This document shows, piece by piece, positions 26,201 through 34,292 of a stretch of 64,000 bases of DNA; within the stretch, counting starts at the first letter, position 1, and every line of letters begins with the position of its first letter. The notes beneath the pieces are model-generated. The model was given only the letters and a program-made list of their open reading frames with translations, was not told where the DNA came from and searched no databases. Source of the stretch: Bacteroides sp. MSB163 (GTDB lineage: Bacteria > Bacteroidota > Bacteroidia > Bacteroidales > Bacteroidaceae); contig NZ_CP143867.1 of assembly GCF_036416795.1 (NCBI RefSeq), positions 6,130,001 through 6,194,000 of the forward strand. Direction: 5' to 3'. A program made the position numbers and the translations under genes.

Positions 26201-27705
26201 CTAATTCACTACGTATTGATACGCAAGACACGGCACGCGTAAAGCTCACTGTAATCCCCGGTCCTGATCCGGAAGATGGTTGGTGGTATAAATTCGGCCA
26301 GCATGCCGCCCGCATTGCCATGAGCGTACGTAATTTCAGCTTTACCTACAAAAATACGTATGCCATGACCCTTCCCGGTTTCCGTCCTGAAGTCGGTGAC
26401 ATGTTCGGCCAGAAGAAACACGGAGGCTTCCTTGCTCCGGGAATGGACTTTGCATTCGGTTTCACCGGAGACGGCTATATCGACCGTGCCTTGCAAAACG
26501 AATGGCTCATCTGCAACGACTCCGTTGTCAGCCCCGCCAGCAGCAATGCCCTTGAAGATCTCCAATTGCGCATCTCCCTTGAACCGATACGCGACCTCAA
26601 AATAGACCTTACCGCCAATCGTACCCGAAACCGCAGCCGCGAAATACAATATATGTTCGAAGGTATGCCGGATACCCGCAGTGGTAACTTCTCTATGAGT
26701 ATCATTTCTATCGGTAGCGCTTTCGAACGCCCCAGCGCCGGCGACGGTTACCATTCCGGTACATTCGAACGCTTCCGCCGCAACCTTGACGTTATCCGTG
26801 ACCGTGTGGAATCCCAATTCCTCGGTGCACAATATCCGCGAGGCAGCGCCCTTGCCGGAAAGACATTCGATCCGGCAAACGGCACAATCAGTAAGCACTC
26901 ACCGGATGTCATGATCCCTGCCTTCCTCGCCGCCTATACCGGAAGGAGCGCCCGGAACTCCGCCCTCGACTTCTTTCCCAGCCTGTTCTCCATGATGCCG
27001 AACTGGCGTATCACCTACACAGGACTTACCAAGATAGCATGGTTCAAAAAGAACTTCCGCAGTGTCAATCTGAATCATGCCTATCGCAGCACCTACAGCG
27101 TTGGCAGCTACAACACTTTCCAGAATTTCATGAGCTATATGGGTGATATAGGCTTTGTAGAAGACGTGCAATCAGGAAATCCTATCCCTTCATCGCGCTT
27201 TGACATCAGCATGGTATCCATTAACGAGCAATTCTCCCCCCTTATCGGTATGGATGCCACCCTCAAAAACGGACTTACCGCCAAAGTGGAATATAAAACC
27301 AGTCGTATATTAAACCTCAGCATGAGCGCTTGTCAACTGGTAGAAACCGCTTCCCGCGATTTCGTTATCGGCTTGGGATACAAGATTGTAAACTTCAACT
27401 TATTCAGTGGTCGGAATGTAAAAGACAGCAAGAATCGTGTCAGTCATGACCTTGCTCTCCGTGCAGATATTTCATTCCGCAACCAGTCCGCCCTCTGCCG
27501 GGACATCCAGCAAGGTTTTGCACAAGCTACCAATGGCAACAAAGCCCTAAAAATATCATGTTCGGCAGACTACACTCTGAGTCGCTTGTTAACCCTGCGC
27601 CTCTACTATGACCGCCAGCAAAATACCCCGTTAATATCCTCCAGTTCATATCCGGTAGTCAGTGCCGACTTTGGTTTCAGTATGAAATTCTCTCTCACGC
27701 GGTAA
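20218..27705 (+). CDS. sprA: Cell-surface protein SprA (type IX secretion translocon)
   Basis: 2,495 residues, the size of SprA/Sov, the giant outer-membrane beta-barrel through which type IX secretion substrates pass. An N-terminal signal sequence (IIWLLLLWLMPSSFVVMG) is followed by alternating beta-rich repeats, with recurrent FDSTQSG/FESTQ-like and DPGQPQ segments, and ends in an amphipathic beta-strand SADFGFSMKFSLTR suited to Bam insertion. An internal NPAGVQE repeat (residues ~1000-1019) looks like a recent in-frame expansion. The window does not show other secretion genes, and motility is not implied: SprA homologues also exist in non-gliding Bacteroides. Confidence 0.93.
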   Translation: MKSPRIRHIIWLLLLWLMPSSFVVMGQNVNGKNTQETEAENIQDAIAPRYSVRKTVPGTLKDLSPHPADLQSPMNLRTEAEYDAKTDRYYIRTKLGNTEIGVPMILTPEEYLDWTLKQSMQSYYRQKNGEQIGKGKEAFDFMDMKFNLGPAEKLFGPGGVQIRTQGNAELSFGMTYKNIKNPSLPESQRKTLGFDFDEKININVNGKVGDKVNMNMNYNTDATFDFDTKRLKLKYEGKEDEIIKLIEAGNVSMSTNNSLIRGASALFGIRTDLQFGKLKLQAVISQQESEAKTVTSRGGAQTTTFDFSADNYEGNRHFFLAHYFRDVYDKNLAQLPNILSGITINRIEVWVTNKRNNYDNPRNIVALTDLGEAFHIGNTTAWSGVGNPANPSSNVNAPANSANNLYAKMISSYAAARDISQVSNVMSTIPGSEPGMDYEKIESARLLTSSEYTLNSKLGYISLKQTLQPDEVLAVAFEYTLGGRSYQVGEFSSDIKETGQSLFVKLLKNTANSPDAACWDLMMKNVYSLNAYSVQKEKFQLNITYQSDTTGVYLRYIPEGKIAKTPLLRVMNLDRLNSQNQTGADGFFDFVEGYTVTASDGRIYFPVVEPFGSHLRKAIGNDALADKYVFQELYDSTRTVAQQTAEKNKFRLTGEYRASNANEIRLGAMNIPQGSVRVTAGGMTLVENSDYTVDYTLGVVTILNQSIIDAGTAISVNLESNTLYSMQRKTMMGLNFTYDFSQNFSFGGSIMHLSEKPLTSKVAMGDEPLSNTLWGVNASWKKESQWLTNMLDKLPFVTATAPSSINLGVEFAHLIPGHAKGLQQNASYIDDFESTQSGIDLRQPSYWMLASTPSPLFPEATRSNDINYGKNRALLAWYHIDGLFTRRNSSLTPTHIKNDLNQLSNHYVREVYEQELFPNKETPYQESASMNVLNLAYYPQERGPYNLDTDLNSDGTLQNPENRWGGMMRKLDTSDFEAANIEYVTFWLLDPFIYGEGGSNPAGVQEHNPAGVQERNPAGNSSKGTLYINLGEVSEDILKDGKKFFENGLPIDGDATKTEETVWGRVPRDRSVVYAFDNAAGARRRQDVGLNGLSTEDERTFSTYQKYLTDIQGKVDASTYEKFYNDPAGDNYHYFRGSDYDREERSILERYKYYNNTEGNSTASEDSPERYDISSKTVPDVEDINQDNTLNETEKYFQYRINLTPADLKVGQNYITDKRTASVRLRNGQTEEVTWYQFKVPVRSGEAVGNIKDFKSIRFMRMFLTGFEKPIVLRFATLELVRGEWRTYTDALSNTQQGTSTTSSAALDVSAVNIEENGDRTPVNYVMPPGISRVIDPGQPQLRQQNEQAMSLKLEKLAPGDARAVYKNTGMDMRQYRRLQMFAHAEALPDLSTDPQNGELSVFIRLGSDYRSNYYEYEIPLTLTPHGEYNGSTVAGCLAVWPKDNNLDIDLSVLTNVKKARNRLKNISNSGVSYAKVYSEYDPDKPSNKISVIGNPSLAEVKTMMIGVRNNSRTVKSAEVWVNELRLTEFNEDGGWAAQGNLNLQLSDIGSINLAGHVETAGFGGLEQSVSERRLDDYYQYSFTTTFDLGRFFPKKAKLTAPIYFSYSKEATTPKYNPLDKDMLLDDALDACTTDWERDSLMNIAREITTYRNFSLSNARLGITSKNPMPYDPGNFTFSYSRSLRHNQGSTTAYENETDWRAAMTYNYAPVYRPWEPFKAMESKSPWMRFIKELNLNWLPQSVSFNTDMTRHYYELQLRDLEALTAGNSSAGSGDISIEGIPISVAKEFLWNRDFALRWDLTKNLKLNFTSATHAEIEEPYGVVNKDLYPDEYSAWKDTVRRSLFSLGRPIDFQQTFNATYKLPFDKFPATDWISADLRFTSSYNWDRGVSLSDGVEMGNTVSNQRSIDVNSRFNLEALYNKVPYLKKVNRRFSASYRKPASPKEQKPRRFDKEVQLRADTTVTIQHGMNSRRPRVTALTVDGRRYPVRYKVINANSLRIDTQDTARVKLTVIPGPDPEDGWWYKFGQHAARIAMSVRNFSFTYKNTYAMTLPGFRPEVGDMFGQKKHGGFLAPGMDFAFGFTGDGYIDRALQNEWLICNDSVVSPASSNALEDLQLRISLEPIRDLKIDLTANRTRNRSREIQYMFEGMPDTRSGNFSMSIISIGSAFERPSAGDGYHSGTFERFRRNLDVIRDRVESQFLGAQYPRGSALAGKTFDPANGTISKHSPDVMIPAFLAAYTGRSARNSALDFFPSLFSMMPNWRITYTGLTKIAWFKKNFRSVNLNHAYRSTYSVGSYNTFQNFMSYMGDIGFVEDVQSGNPIPSSRFDISMVSINEQFSPLIGMDATLKNGLTAKVEYKTSRILNLSMSACQLVETASRDFVIGLGYKIVNFNLFSGRNVKDSKNRVSHDLALRADISFRNQSALCRDIQQGFAQATNGNKALKISCSADYTLSRLLTLRLYYDRQQNTPLISSSSYPVVSADFGFSMKFSLTR
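23215..23274 (+). repeat. 24-bp tandem repeat inside sprA
   Basis: Two and a half units of a 24-bp sequence (23215-23238, 23239-23262, partial 23263-23274) encode NPAGVQEH, NPAGVQER and NPAG. The unit is GC-rich and contains CCTGCAGGGGTGCAGGAG, unlike flanking sprA codon use. Its length keeps the frame open. Confidence 0.85.
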
Positions 27706-27744
27706 ATAGACTCGACGATTAAGGAGCAATTCAAGGGAAAGTTT

Positions 27745-27752
27745 TATCTTTG
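27745..27752 (+). promoter_or_regulatory. -7 box for the 333-residue hypothetical gene
   Basis: TATCTTTG matches TAnnTTTG, 21 bp ahead of the ATG at 27773 and 40 bp after the sprA stop. Confidence 0.55.
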
Positions 27753-27772
27753 TGAGGTAAACAACAAGCAAT

Positions 27773-28774
27773 ATGAAACAAGCAAGAATTTATATGAAGC
27801 GTTGGTTAGGAATTAACGAACGCAGTAAACAACTCTCGACCGACACCTGGTATTTGAACTTCGCCAGTCAACTGCTATCTTTGATCGATGCATCCCCTTT
27901 ATACAGTAAAAAGTTTGAAACAGAGAAAGTAGATACCGCCCTTTCACTAGCTATTTATCTGCAAGATGCCATCGCCCAGTCCGGTGGTTGGAAAGAGTTT
28001 TCCAATGCCTATTACGGATTGTACAAGTCCTATCTTCCTTTCTATACGCTGACCGACGAGTATCTTCCCGACGAAATCAATGTAGAGGATATCTCATTCA
28101 TTCAGTGGACGCTCCTCTCCCGCTATGCCATCTTCGAAGAGGACGAAGTTATTATCCAGAATCCTCATGATCCTGAACTGATAGAATTCAGCCAAAAGAT
28201 ATATGATGTGATGGATACCGCCTTTGAAGAAGCTCCCATCTGCGACGAGCCGTCTTCTCCCATTTGGGTGATGGGACTTGATTTACTGGAAATGCCATTA
28301 GTGCCACTTCCCGAAATCACTCCCGGAATGACACTTAAAAAAGATGTGGAGAACTGCCTGGCTTACAGCAAAGGAGAACCGCTACTTTATTTTACCACCT
28401 ACGATGAATTACGCCGTTTCTTTGTGGAAGAACTAAAATGGGAAGATAAAAATGAAAGTCTGTTGCCGGAATTAAGAGATGAAAGAAACTTTGTGATCTA
28501 TGCCAATGCCAAAGGTATGCTGATTGCCGCTAATGTCTCTTATTGTTTCTGCGATCCACGCAATCCGACTTATAATACAGAAAAGGCAGCTGCCAAAGGA
28601 TACAAATTATTCACTTATCCGGGTACCTGCCCCTTTGATCTCCTGAAATATGGTATGGCAAAAGGCCTGCTTCCTGATATTCAACTTCCCTTCCCTGGTG
28701 GAAAAGAGGTATTGCACAATAATTGGGACTTCATTGCACGATACTTCTTGTGTGAGTATTACGAAGGAGAGTGA
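27773..28774 (+). CDS. Hypothetical protein, 333 residues (possibly DUF3843)
   Basis: Soluble, acidic protein with no signal peptide or membrane span. Visible segments include WYLNFASQLLSLIDASPLYS near the N-terminus and FCDPRNPTYNTEKAAAKGYK with LFTYPGTCPFDLLKYGMAKG near the C-terminus. The layout resembles Bacteroidetes DUF3843-type proteins, but I am not certain of the family. It has its own promoter and ends in a palindromic terminator shared with the convergent M24 peptidase gene. No function can be proposed. Confidence 0.75.
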   Translation: MKQARIYMKRWLGINERSKQLSTDTWYLNFASQLLSLIDASPLYSKKFETEKVDTALSLAIYLQDAIAQSGGWKEFSNAYYGLYKSYLPFYTLTDEYLPDEINVEDISFIQWTLLSRYAIFEEDEVIIQNPHDPELIEFSQKIYDVMDTAFEEAPICDEPSSPIWVMGLDLLEMPLVPLPEITPGMTLKKDVENCLAYSKGEPLLYFTTYDELRRFFVEELKWEDKNESLLPELRDERNFVIYANAKGMLIAANVSYCFCDPRNPTYNTEKAAAKGYKLFTYPGTCPFDLLKYGMAKGLLPDIQLPFPGGKEVLHNNWDFIARYFLCEYYEGE

Positions 28775-28778
28775 GAAA

Positions 28779-28806
28779 AAGTATGAAGTATTAATACTTC
28801 ATACTT
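28779..28806. terminator. Palindromic bidirectional terminator
   Basis: A perfect 28-bp palindrome whose half is AAGTATGAAGTATT, preceded by A-rich sequence on the left. It sits between the convergent 27773 and 28810 genes. It uses tandem-word arms like the other intergenic repeats but has no central core. Confidence 0.65.
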
Positions 28807-28809
28807 ATC

Positions 28810-29970
28810 CTACATTTCTATTATCTCTTCCTTGCACAGTGTCAACTTCTCTACCCCGTCTGCTGTCACTACCCATGAGTTTTCAATACCCAGGGGACCG
28901 ACACCCGGCAATACGATTTTAGGTTCGAGAGCAAATACCATACCCGGTTCTAATTCCTGCTTCATACGCGGAGCCAGTACAGGAGCTTCGTTGATCTCCA
29001 AGCCAATGCCATGACCGATAAATTTCGCCTTCTGTCCTACTCCCATAAAGTAATCGGCAAATCCGACTTTCGTTACGATATCAATAGCTGTATTATAGAG
29101 ATCTTCGCAAACAGCACCCGGTTTTGCCTTTTCAATCACAGCTGCCTGTACATCCAGACATGTTTGATGTACAGCATAAGCCTTCTCCGGTAACTTGCCG
29201 ATAGAGAATACTCGGCTCATATCCCCCATGTATCCATAGAAGTTTCCACCCATATCAACCATAAAACTCTGACCGGGTTGCAACAATGCACCGTTTGCAC
29301 CGATAGGTATAGACGGATCAAGTCCTTCACCACCCAAAGCAAAGTCATAAGGTGCAGGAGCAGTAGCATTATCTCCAGCCAGCAAGCTCCCCATAAATAT
29401 CTCCATACTCTGACCAAATGTACGGAAAATACCCAGACAACCTTCCAAACGCATCAGGCGTTCTATTTCAATAGACAACTGACGATCCGTCATTCCCGGT
29501 CGATACACAGAAGGAATCTGTTCATAAGCCTTCGTATGGGCAATACCCGAACGACGGAACATTTCAATCTCAATATCTGTCTTTACACTACGCGCCTTAC
29601 GAATCAGGGGAGTACCATTCACAACAGTAGTTTCAGGAAAGCAGGCTGCCAGACGGGTATACTCCGTATAAGAGAGTTCGTCTCCCTCCAACATCAATTT
29701 CGCAGGCAAGGGCAGGCCGCATTCTTTCAGTAAATCGGGCAATTGTTCCGGCTTACGGATAGGAAGTATATGTTCTCCTTCAATATTATTAGGACGTTTG
29801 ATAAATAAGCGTGCCGGAGCATTCAACGGTAAATACAGATAGCCGCTGACAACGCGTCCGTACGTATAAATCAAGTTTACATTGCAAGTGATAAGAGCGG
29901 CATCAATCTCTTGTTGAGCCATCAAGACACGTATTTTATCGCGTCTTAATTTTAGTTCCGGTTGTAACAT
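28810..29970 (-). CDS. M24-family Xaa-Pro peptidase
   Basis: 386 residues from Met 29970 (MLQPELKLRRDKIRVLMAQQ). The N-terminal creatinase-like domain is followed by the pita-bread metallopeptidase fold. Metal ligands are visible in VDMGGNFYGYMGDMSRVF (two Asp), FIGHGIGLEINE (His), ALEPKIV (Glu) and GIENSWVV (Glu), the five ligands of aminopeptidase P/prolidase enzymes. The open frame extends upstream to 30072 but that part reads through a tandem-word repeat and is rejected. Confidence 0.9.
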   Translation of the reverse strand: MLQPELKLRRDKIRVLMAQQEIDAALITCNVNLIYTYGRVVSGYLYLPLNAPARLFIKRPNNIEGEHILPIRKPEQLPDLLKECGLPLPAKLMLEGDELSYTEYTRLAACFPETTVVNGTPLIRKARSVKTDIEIEMFRRSGIAHTKAYEQIPSVYRPGMTDRQLSIEIERLMRLEGCLGIFRTFGQSMEIFMGSLLAGDNATAPAPYDFALGGEGLDPSIPIGANGALLQPGQSFMVDMGGNFYGYMGDMSRVFSIGKLPEKAYAVHQTCLDVQAAVIEKAKPGAVCEDLYNTAIDIVTKVGFADYFMGVGQKAKFIGHGIGLEINEAPVLAPRMKQELEPGMVFALEPKIVLPGVGPLGIENSWVVTADGVEKLTLCKEEIIEM

Positions 29971-30015
29971 CTCTTTGTTATTTATAATTTCGAGATGCAA
30001 AGGTAGACTAAAAAT

Positions 30016-30093
30016 TGAAGAATGAAGAATGAAGAATGAAGAATTTCCGCACGGTGTACTTGTATAGTGCAACCAAATTCTTCATTCTTCATT
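30016..30093. repeat. Tandem-word inverted repeat upstream of M24 peptidase
   Basis: AATGAAGAATGAAGAATTT (30028-30046) has its exact 19-bp reverse complement at 30075-30093; the left arm carries extra GAAGAAT copies. The centre CGCACGGTGTACTTGTATAG continues TGCAACC, a diverged version of the shared core. It lies between gdhB and the M24 peptidase gene. Confidence 0.75.
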
Positions 30094-30171
30094 AAAAAAG
30101 TACTGCCCTACACCTTCACAGGCAGGACAGCACAAACCACAAATACAAATACAACTAAACAAAGTTTTCCT

Positions 30172-31509
30172 TTAAATAATTCCCTGACCCATCATTGCGT
30201 GAGCCACCTTCATGAAGCCTGCAATATTGGCTCCCTTCACGTAGTTGATGTAACCGTCAGGTTCTGTCCCATATTTTACGCATTGTGCATGAATGCCGTG
30301 CATAATAGCGTGCAGTTTCTCGTCCACTTCGGCAGCACTCCAACTGAGGTGCATTGCGTTCTGCGACATTTCCAAGCCGGAAGTGGCAACACCACCGGCA
30401 TTGACTGCCTTACCCGGAGCATACATCACCTTATGTTCGATGAACAGGTCGATAGCTTCCGGCGTACAGCCCATATTAGATATTTCACCCACACACATCA
30501 CTTTATTTTCAATCAACTGACGGGCATCATCACCGTTCAGTTCATTTTGCGTAGCACAAGGCAGTGCAATATCAGCTTTCACTTCCCAAGGGCGCTTACC
30601 GGCAACAAATGTAGAGCCGGGGAATTCGTCTGCATACGGAGCTACTATATCATTGCCCGATGCACGGAGTTCAAGCATATAATCTATCTTTTCGCCACTG
30701 ATACCATTCGGATCATAAATGTATCCGTCCGGACCGGAGATAGTAATCACTTTCGCACCCAGTTCGGTTGCTTTGGTAGCGGCACCCCAAGCTACATTTC
30801 CGAAACCGGAAACAGCAACGGTCTTACCTTTGATATCAATGCCTTTAGTTTCTAACATCTGGTTCACGAAGTACAATCCACCGAAACCTGTAGCTTCAGG
30901 ACGAATCAGAGAACCGCCGAATTCCAAACCCTTTCCGGTAAATGTGCCAGTAAATTCACGGGTTAACTTCTTATACATACCGAACATATAGCCCACTTCA
31001 CGACCGCCTACACCGATATCACCGGCTGGTACATCCATATCCGGACCAAGGTGACGCCACAGCTCCAACATGAATGCCTGGCAGAAGCGCATGATTTCAC
31101 CATCGCTCTTACCGCGCGGAGAGAAGTCGGAACCACCTTTACCACCACCCATAGGCAGAGTAGTCAGCGCGTTCTTAAACGTCTGTTCGAAGCCTAAGAA
31201 TTTAAGGATGGAAAGATTTACGGAAGCATGGAAACGAATACCGCCTTTGTACGGGCCAATGGCATTGTTGAATTGCACACGGTAACCAAGGTTGGTTTGT
31301 ACATCACCTTTGTCGTCCACCCAAGTAACACGGAACGTAAAGATACGGTCGGGTTCAACCAAGCGTTCTATGATTTTAGCTTTCTCGAACTCTGGATGCT
31401 GGTTATAGATATCTTCGATGGAAAGAAGCACTTCCTTTACGGCTTGAAGATATTCAGACTCGCCGGGATGCTTTGCCTCTAATGAGGACATAATTCGTTC
31501 GATATTCAT
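30172..31509 (-). CDS. gdhB: Glutamate dehydrogenase, NAD-type signature
   Basis: Second 445-residue glutamate dehydrogenase of the window. The catalytic lysine loop PMGGGKGGSDFSPRGKS is identical to the paralogue at 3670. The cofactor turn differs: VSGFGNVAWGAATKATELGA followed by TISGPDGYIYDP, which resembles NAD-specific enzymes such as clostridial GDH. A catabolic or redox-balancing role (glutamate to 2-oxoglutarate) is therefore inferred. It is monocistronic, with a -7 box 75 bp upstream. Confidence 0.9.
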   Translation of the reverse strand: MNIERIMSSLEAKHPGESEYLQAVKEVLLSIEDIYNQHPEFEKAKIIERLVEPDRIFTFRVTWVDDKGDVQTNLGYRVQFNNAIGPYKGGIRFHASVNLSILKFLGFEQTFKNALTTLPMGGGKGGSDFSPRGKSDGEIMRFCQAFMLELWRHLGPDMDVPAGDIGVGGREVGYMFGMYKKLTREFTGTFTGKGLEFGGSLIRPEATGFGGLYFVNQMLETKGIDIKGKTVAVSGFGNVAWGAATKATELGAKVITISGPDGYIYDPNGISGEKIDYMLELRASGNDIVAPYADEFPGSTFVAGKRPWEVKADIALPCATQNELNGDDARQLIENKVMCVGEISNMGCTPEAIDLFIEHKVMYAPGKAVNAGGVATSGLEMSQNAMHLSWSAAEVDEKLHAIMHGIHAQCVKYGTEPDGYINYVKGANIAGFMKVAHAMMGQGII

Positions 31510-31583
31510 AATATTACGTTTTAAAAGGTTTGTCCTTTCGTGATTTTAAGGTTATTCGAACAAAATGTCAACGAATAACACTG

Positions 31584-31591
31584 CAAATATA
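31584..31591 (-). promoter_or_regulatory. -7 box for the second glutamate dehydrogenase
   Basis: CAAATATA on the plus strand reads TATATTTG on the minus strand, an exact TAnnTTTG match upstream of the 31509 start. No clear -33 box. Confidence 0.5.
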
Positions 31592-31660
31592 GGAAAACTT
31601 TTGGATTTACCTATACTTTTCAGTGATATTTTGATTAAATAATGATAAAACGTCAAAATC

Positions 31661-31742
31661 AGGTATTAAGTGTTAGGTATTAAGTATTAAGTATGCAGCG
31701 TCATTTGCGCAGCCAATTAATACTTAATACCTAATACTTAAT
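31661..31742. repeat. Tandem-word inverted repeat after the prolyl oligopeptidase gene
   Basis: TTAGGTATTAAGTATTAA at 31673-31690 has its exact complement at 31717-31734, with further TATTAAG words on both sides. The centre reads GCAGCGTCATTTGCGCAGCC, containing the shared GCGCAGCC core. It abuts the stop codon of the prolyl oligopeptidase gene and may act as its terminator. Confidence 0.75.
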
Positions 31743-33851
31743 TTATAGTTTCGGTTTCATTCCCATGTTATACATTATAAATCCGTAAATGTCAGCCTGT
31801 TCTTCCAGAACCTTAGCCATAGGTTTGCCTGCACCATGTCCGGCTTTACTGTCGATACGGATAATAGTAGGATTCGTTCCGTCGTTACATTCTTGCAGGG
31901 TAGCGGCAAATTTGAATGAGTGGGCAGGAACTACACGGTCGTCATGGTCGGCGGTAGTAACCATAGTTGCGGGATATTTGGTGCCGGGTTTCAGGTTGTG
32001 TAGCGGAGAGTAGCCTTTCAGGTACTCAAACATTTCCTTGCTGTCCTCGCTCGTACCGTAATCGCTTGCCCAGTTCCAACCGATAGTAAACTTATGATAG
32101 CGAAGCATATCCATTACACCTACCTGCGGAACGGCTACGCGGAACAAATCGGGACGTTGTGTCATACAGGCACCTACCAGCAAACCACCATTAGAGCCAC
32201 CTACGATAGCGATTTTATCTTTGTTGGTATATTTATCATTAATAAGGTATTCGGCAGCTGCGATGAAGTCGTCGAACACATTCTGTTTCTGCATCTTCGT
32301 ACCCGCTATGTGCCAGTCTTCGCCATACTCACCGCCACCACGCAGATTAACCTGTGCATAGATACCTCCATTTTCCAGGAACGGAATACGTGATGTAGAG
32401 AAACCCGGATTAAGGCTGATATTGAAACCACCGTAACCATAGAGATACACCGGATTTGTACCGTCTTTCTTCAGATCCTTCTTATAAGTCAGGAACATCG
32501 GTATCTTGGTACCATCCTTGCTGGGATAGAATACCTGCTCCGTTATAAATTCATCGGAGTTGAAGTCAACCTTCGGAGCACGGAAGAGCTCATACGTATT
32601 CGCATCCATATCATATTTATACGTAGCACCGGGGATGGTGAACGAAGTAAAACCGAAGAAACATTCCTCGTCATCCTTGTCACCACTGAAACCTACGGAA
32701 CCGAGCGAAGGCAACTTAATTTCCTGTATCTCCTTGCCGTCCAGGCCATATACATACGCGTGGTTGGAAGCATCTTTATCATATGTCAGGAACAACTTCC
32801 CGCCTATCACACCGACATCCGAAAGTACATTCTCACTTTCCGGAACCAGCTCCGTCCAGTCTTTCAGGGCGGGTTTATTGATATCCACTGTCATGAGGCG
32901 ATATTTCGGCGCATTGTAGTTCGTAAACATATAGATTTTGTCACCAATCACCTCTATAGGAGCATAAGTGTAATCCATATCCGTAGCCATTGCAACGAAT
33001 GGCGCGTTCGGTTTACGCAGATCTTTCATATACAAGGCATTGCCCCGTCCGTCACCACTTTCATACAGGAACAGGATGGTTTCATCCTCATTCACACTGA
33101 CACTGTAGAAACGTTTGGGATATGCCTGATTCTGGTAAACCAGCTTATCCTGCGATTGCGGCGTACCCATCTTGTGGTAATAAATCTTATGATTCTCGTT
33201 CACGTTAGAGAACTCCTTCCCTTTCACCGGAGCATCGTAAGCGCTGTAGTAAAATCCATCGCCCTGCCAGCTAGCTCCTGTAAACTTTGCCCATTGAATA
33301 TGATCGTCCAGCAACTTGCCGGTTTCAGTATCCATTACATAAATCTCCTGCCAATCCGAACCACTGCGCGAAATGGTGTAGCCGGTATATTTTCCGTTAT
33401 TCGAAAAAGAAATGCTTGTTAAAGCTACCGTACCGTCATCCGAAAGTTTGTTAGGATCAAGGAATACGCGCGGTTCACCGTCCAAGCTATCCTGTACATA
33501 CAGCACACTCTGGTTCTGCAAACCGTCATTCTTATAGAAATAATACTTACCGTGTTTCTTGAATGGTGTACCAATCTTTTCATAATTAGCCACATCCGTC
33601 AGTCGCTTCAGCAGAGCATCACGAAAAGGTATTTTAGACAAATAGTCATTCGTTACTTTGTTCTGGGCTTCCACCCATGCGGCAGTTGCAGCAGAAATAT
33701 CATTCTCCAACCACCGATACGGGTCGGGAACTTCTGTTCCAAAATAAACATCTACAGTATCCACCTTCGCGGTTTCAGGATACGTAATCTTCTGTTGTTG
33801 AGCACATGACATCATGATGACACCGGTTGCAAATAAAGTTACTTTTTTCAT
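31743..33851 (-). CDS. Prolyl oligopeptidase, predicted lipoprotein
   Basis: S9A serine peptidase that cleaves short peptides after proline. From Met 33851 the product is 702 residues, starting MKKVTLFATGVIMMSCAQQQ: a short lipoprotein signal with Cys16, so it is probably anchored in the periplasm or outer membrane. The N-terminal seven-bladed propeller starts with YPETAKVDTVDVYFGTEVPD and PYRWLE. The C-terminal alpha/beta hydrolase has the nucleophile in VGGSNGGLLVGA, the Asp in TTADHDDRVVP and the His in DSKAGHGAGKP. Upstream in-frame Mets (33917, 33860) would put a polar tail before the signal peptide. Confidence 0.92.
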   Translation of the reverse strand: MKKVTLFATGVIMMSCAQQQKITYPETAKVDTVDVYFGTEVPDPYRWLENDISAATAAWVEAQNKVTNDYLSKIPFRDALLKRLTDVANYEKIGTPFKKHGKYYFYKNDGLQNQSVLYVQDSLDGEPRVFLDPNKLSDDGTVALTSISFSNNGKYTGYTISRSGSDWQEIYVMDTETGKLLDDHIQWAKFTGASWQGDGFYYSAYDAPVKGKEFSNVNENHKIYYHKMGTPQSQDKLVYQNQAYPKRFYSVSVNEDETILFLYESGDGRGNALYMKDLRKPNAPFVAMATDMDYTYAPIEVIGDKIYMFTNYNAPKYRLMTVDINKPALKDWTELVPESENVLSDVGVIGGKLFLTYDKDASNHAYVYGLDGKEIQEIKLPSLGSVGFSGDKDDEECFFGFTSFTIPGATYKYDMDANTYELFRAPKVDFNSDEFITEQVFYPSKDGTKIPMFLTYKKDLKKDGTNPVYLYGYGGFNISLNPGFSTSRIPFLENGGIYAQVNLRGGGEYGEDWHIAGTKMQKQNVFDDFIAAAEYLINDKYTNKDKIAIVGGSNGGLLVGACMTQRPDLFRVAVPQVGVMDMLRYHKFTIGWNWASDYGTSEDSKEMFEYLKGYSPLHNLKPGTKYPATMVTTADHDDRVVPAHSFKFAATLQECNDGTNPTIIRIDSKAGHGAGKPMAKVLEEQADIYGFIMYNMGMKPKL

Positions 33852-34292
33852 ATTATACATAAATAGGAGATGATTGTTCATTCTTTTTTGAAAATTGTCG
33901 TGAAAACGTCTCACCAAATTCAGGCGTTAAAAATACAAAAACAACCAATAGGAAACAAGGGTTTATCCTATAATTATATTTTAAATTGCATTTAATGCAG
34001 AGGAAAAGGAAAACCAGTAGCCAAGAATAAAGAATAGTATATTTAACGGAAGTAAACCGAATCTGTTAAGAGAAAATTTCCAATATATACGGAAAAGAAA
34101 AGAACATAGACAAAGGAAGAGGGAATTAAGAAGAAGAGAAGGATACCTTAGTTTAAATATTATCACAAAAAGTCGAGATTCTATCATTTTCCTTCTTTTT
34201 GATGGTTTTTAAAGGTTTTATGGCAGTTATCAAACCTTCTTTTGCTAAATAATAGCTAACCTTGCATTTAGAAACAAAAGGTTAACATAATC
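33852..34292. other. Gene-free divergent region
   Basis: A 441-bp AT-rich gap between the divergent prolyl oligopeptidase and GH9 genes. A near-consensus rightward -7 box TAACCTTG (34257-34264, one mismatch) stands 29 bp before the GH9 start. A short hydrophobic minus-strand frame (33981-34187) has no supporting signal and looks like chance in low-complexity sequence. No RNA gene or repeat was recognised. Confidence 0.5.

Noticed and set aside
23020..26898. Several long minus-strand frames opposite sprA
   Set aside because: They mirror sprA codon structure, lack recognisable domains and have no start signals.
29971..30072. N-terminal extension of the M24 peptidase
   Set aside because: The extension lies in the GAAGAAT repeat element and gives a low-complexity peptide; Met 29970 matches the family.
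33981..34187. 68-residue hydrophobic minus-strand frame
   Set aside because: AT-rich low-complexity intergenic DNA with no promoter or ribosome-binding signal.
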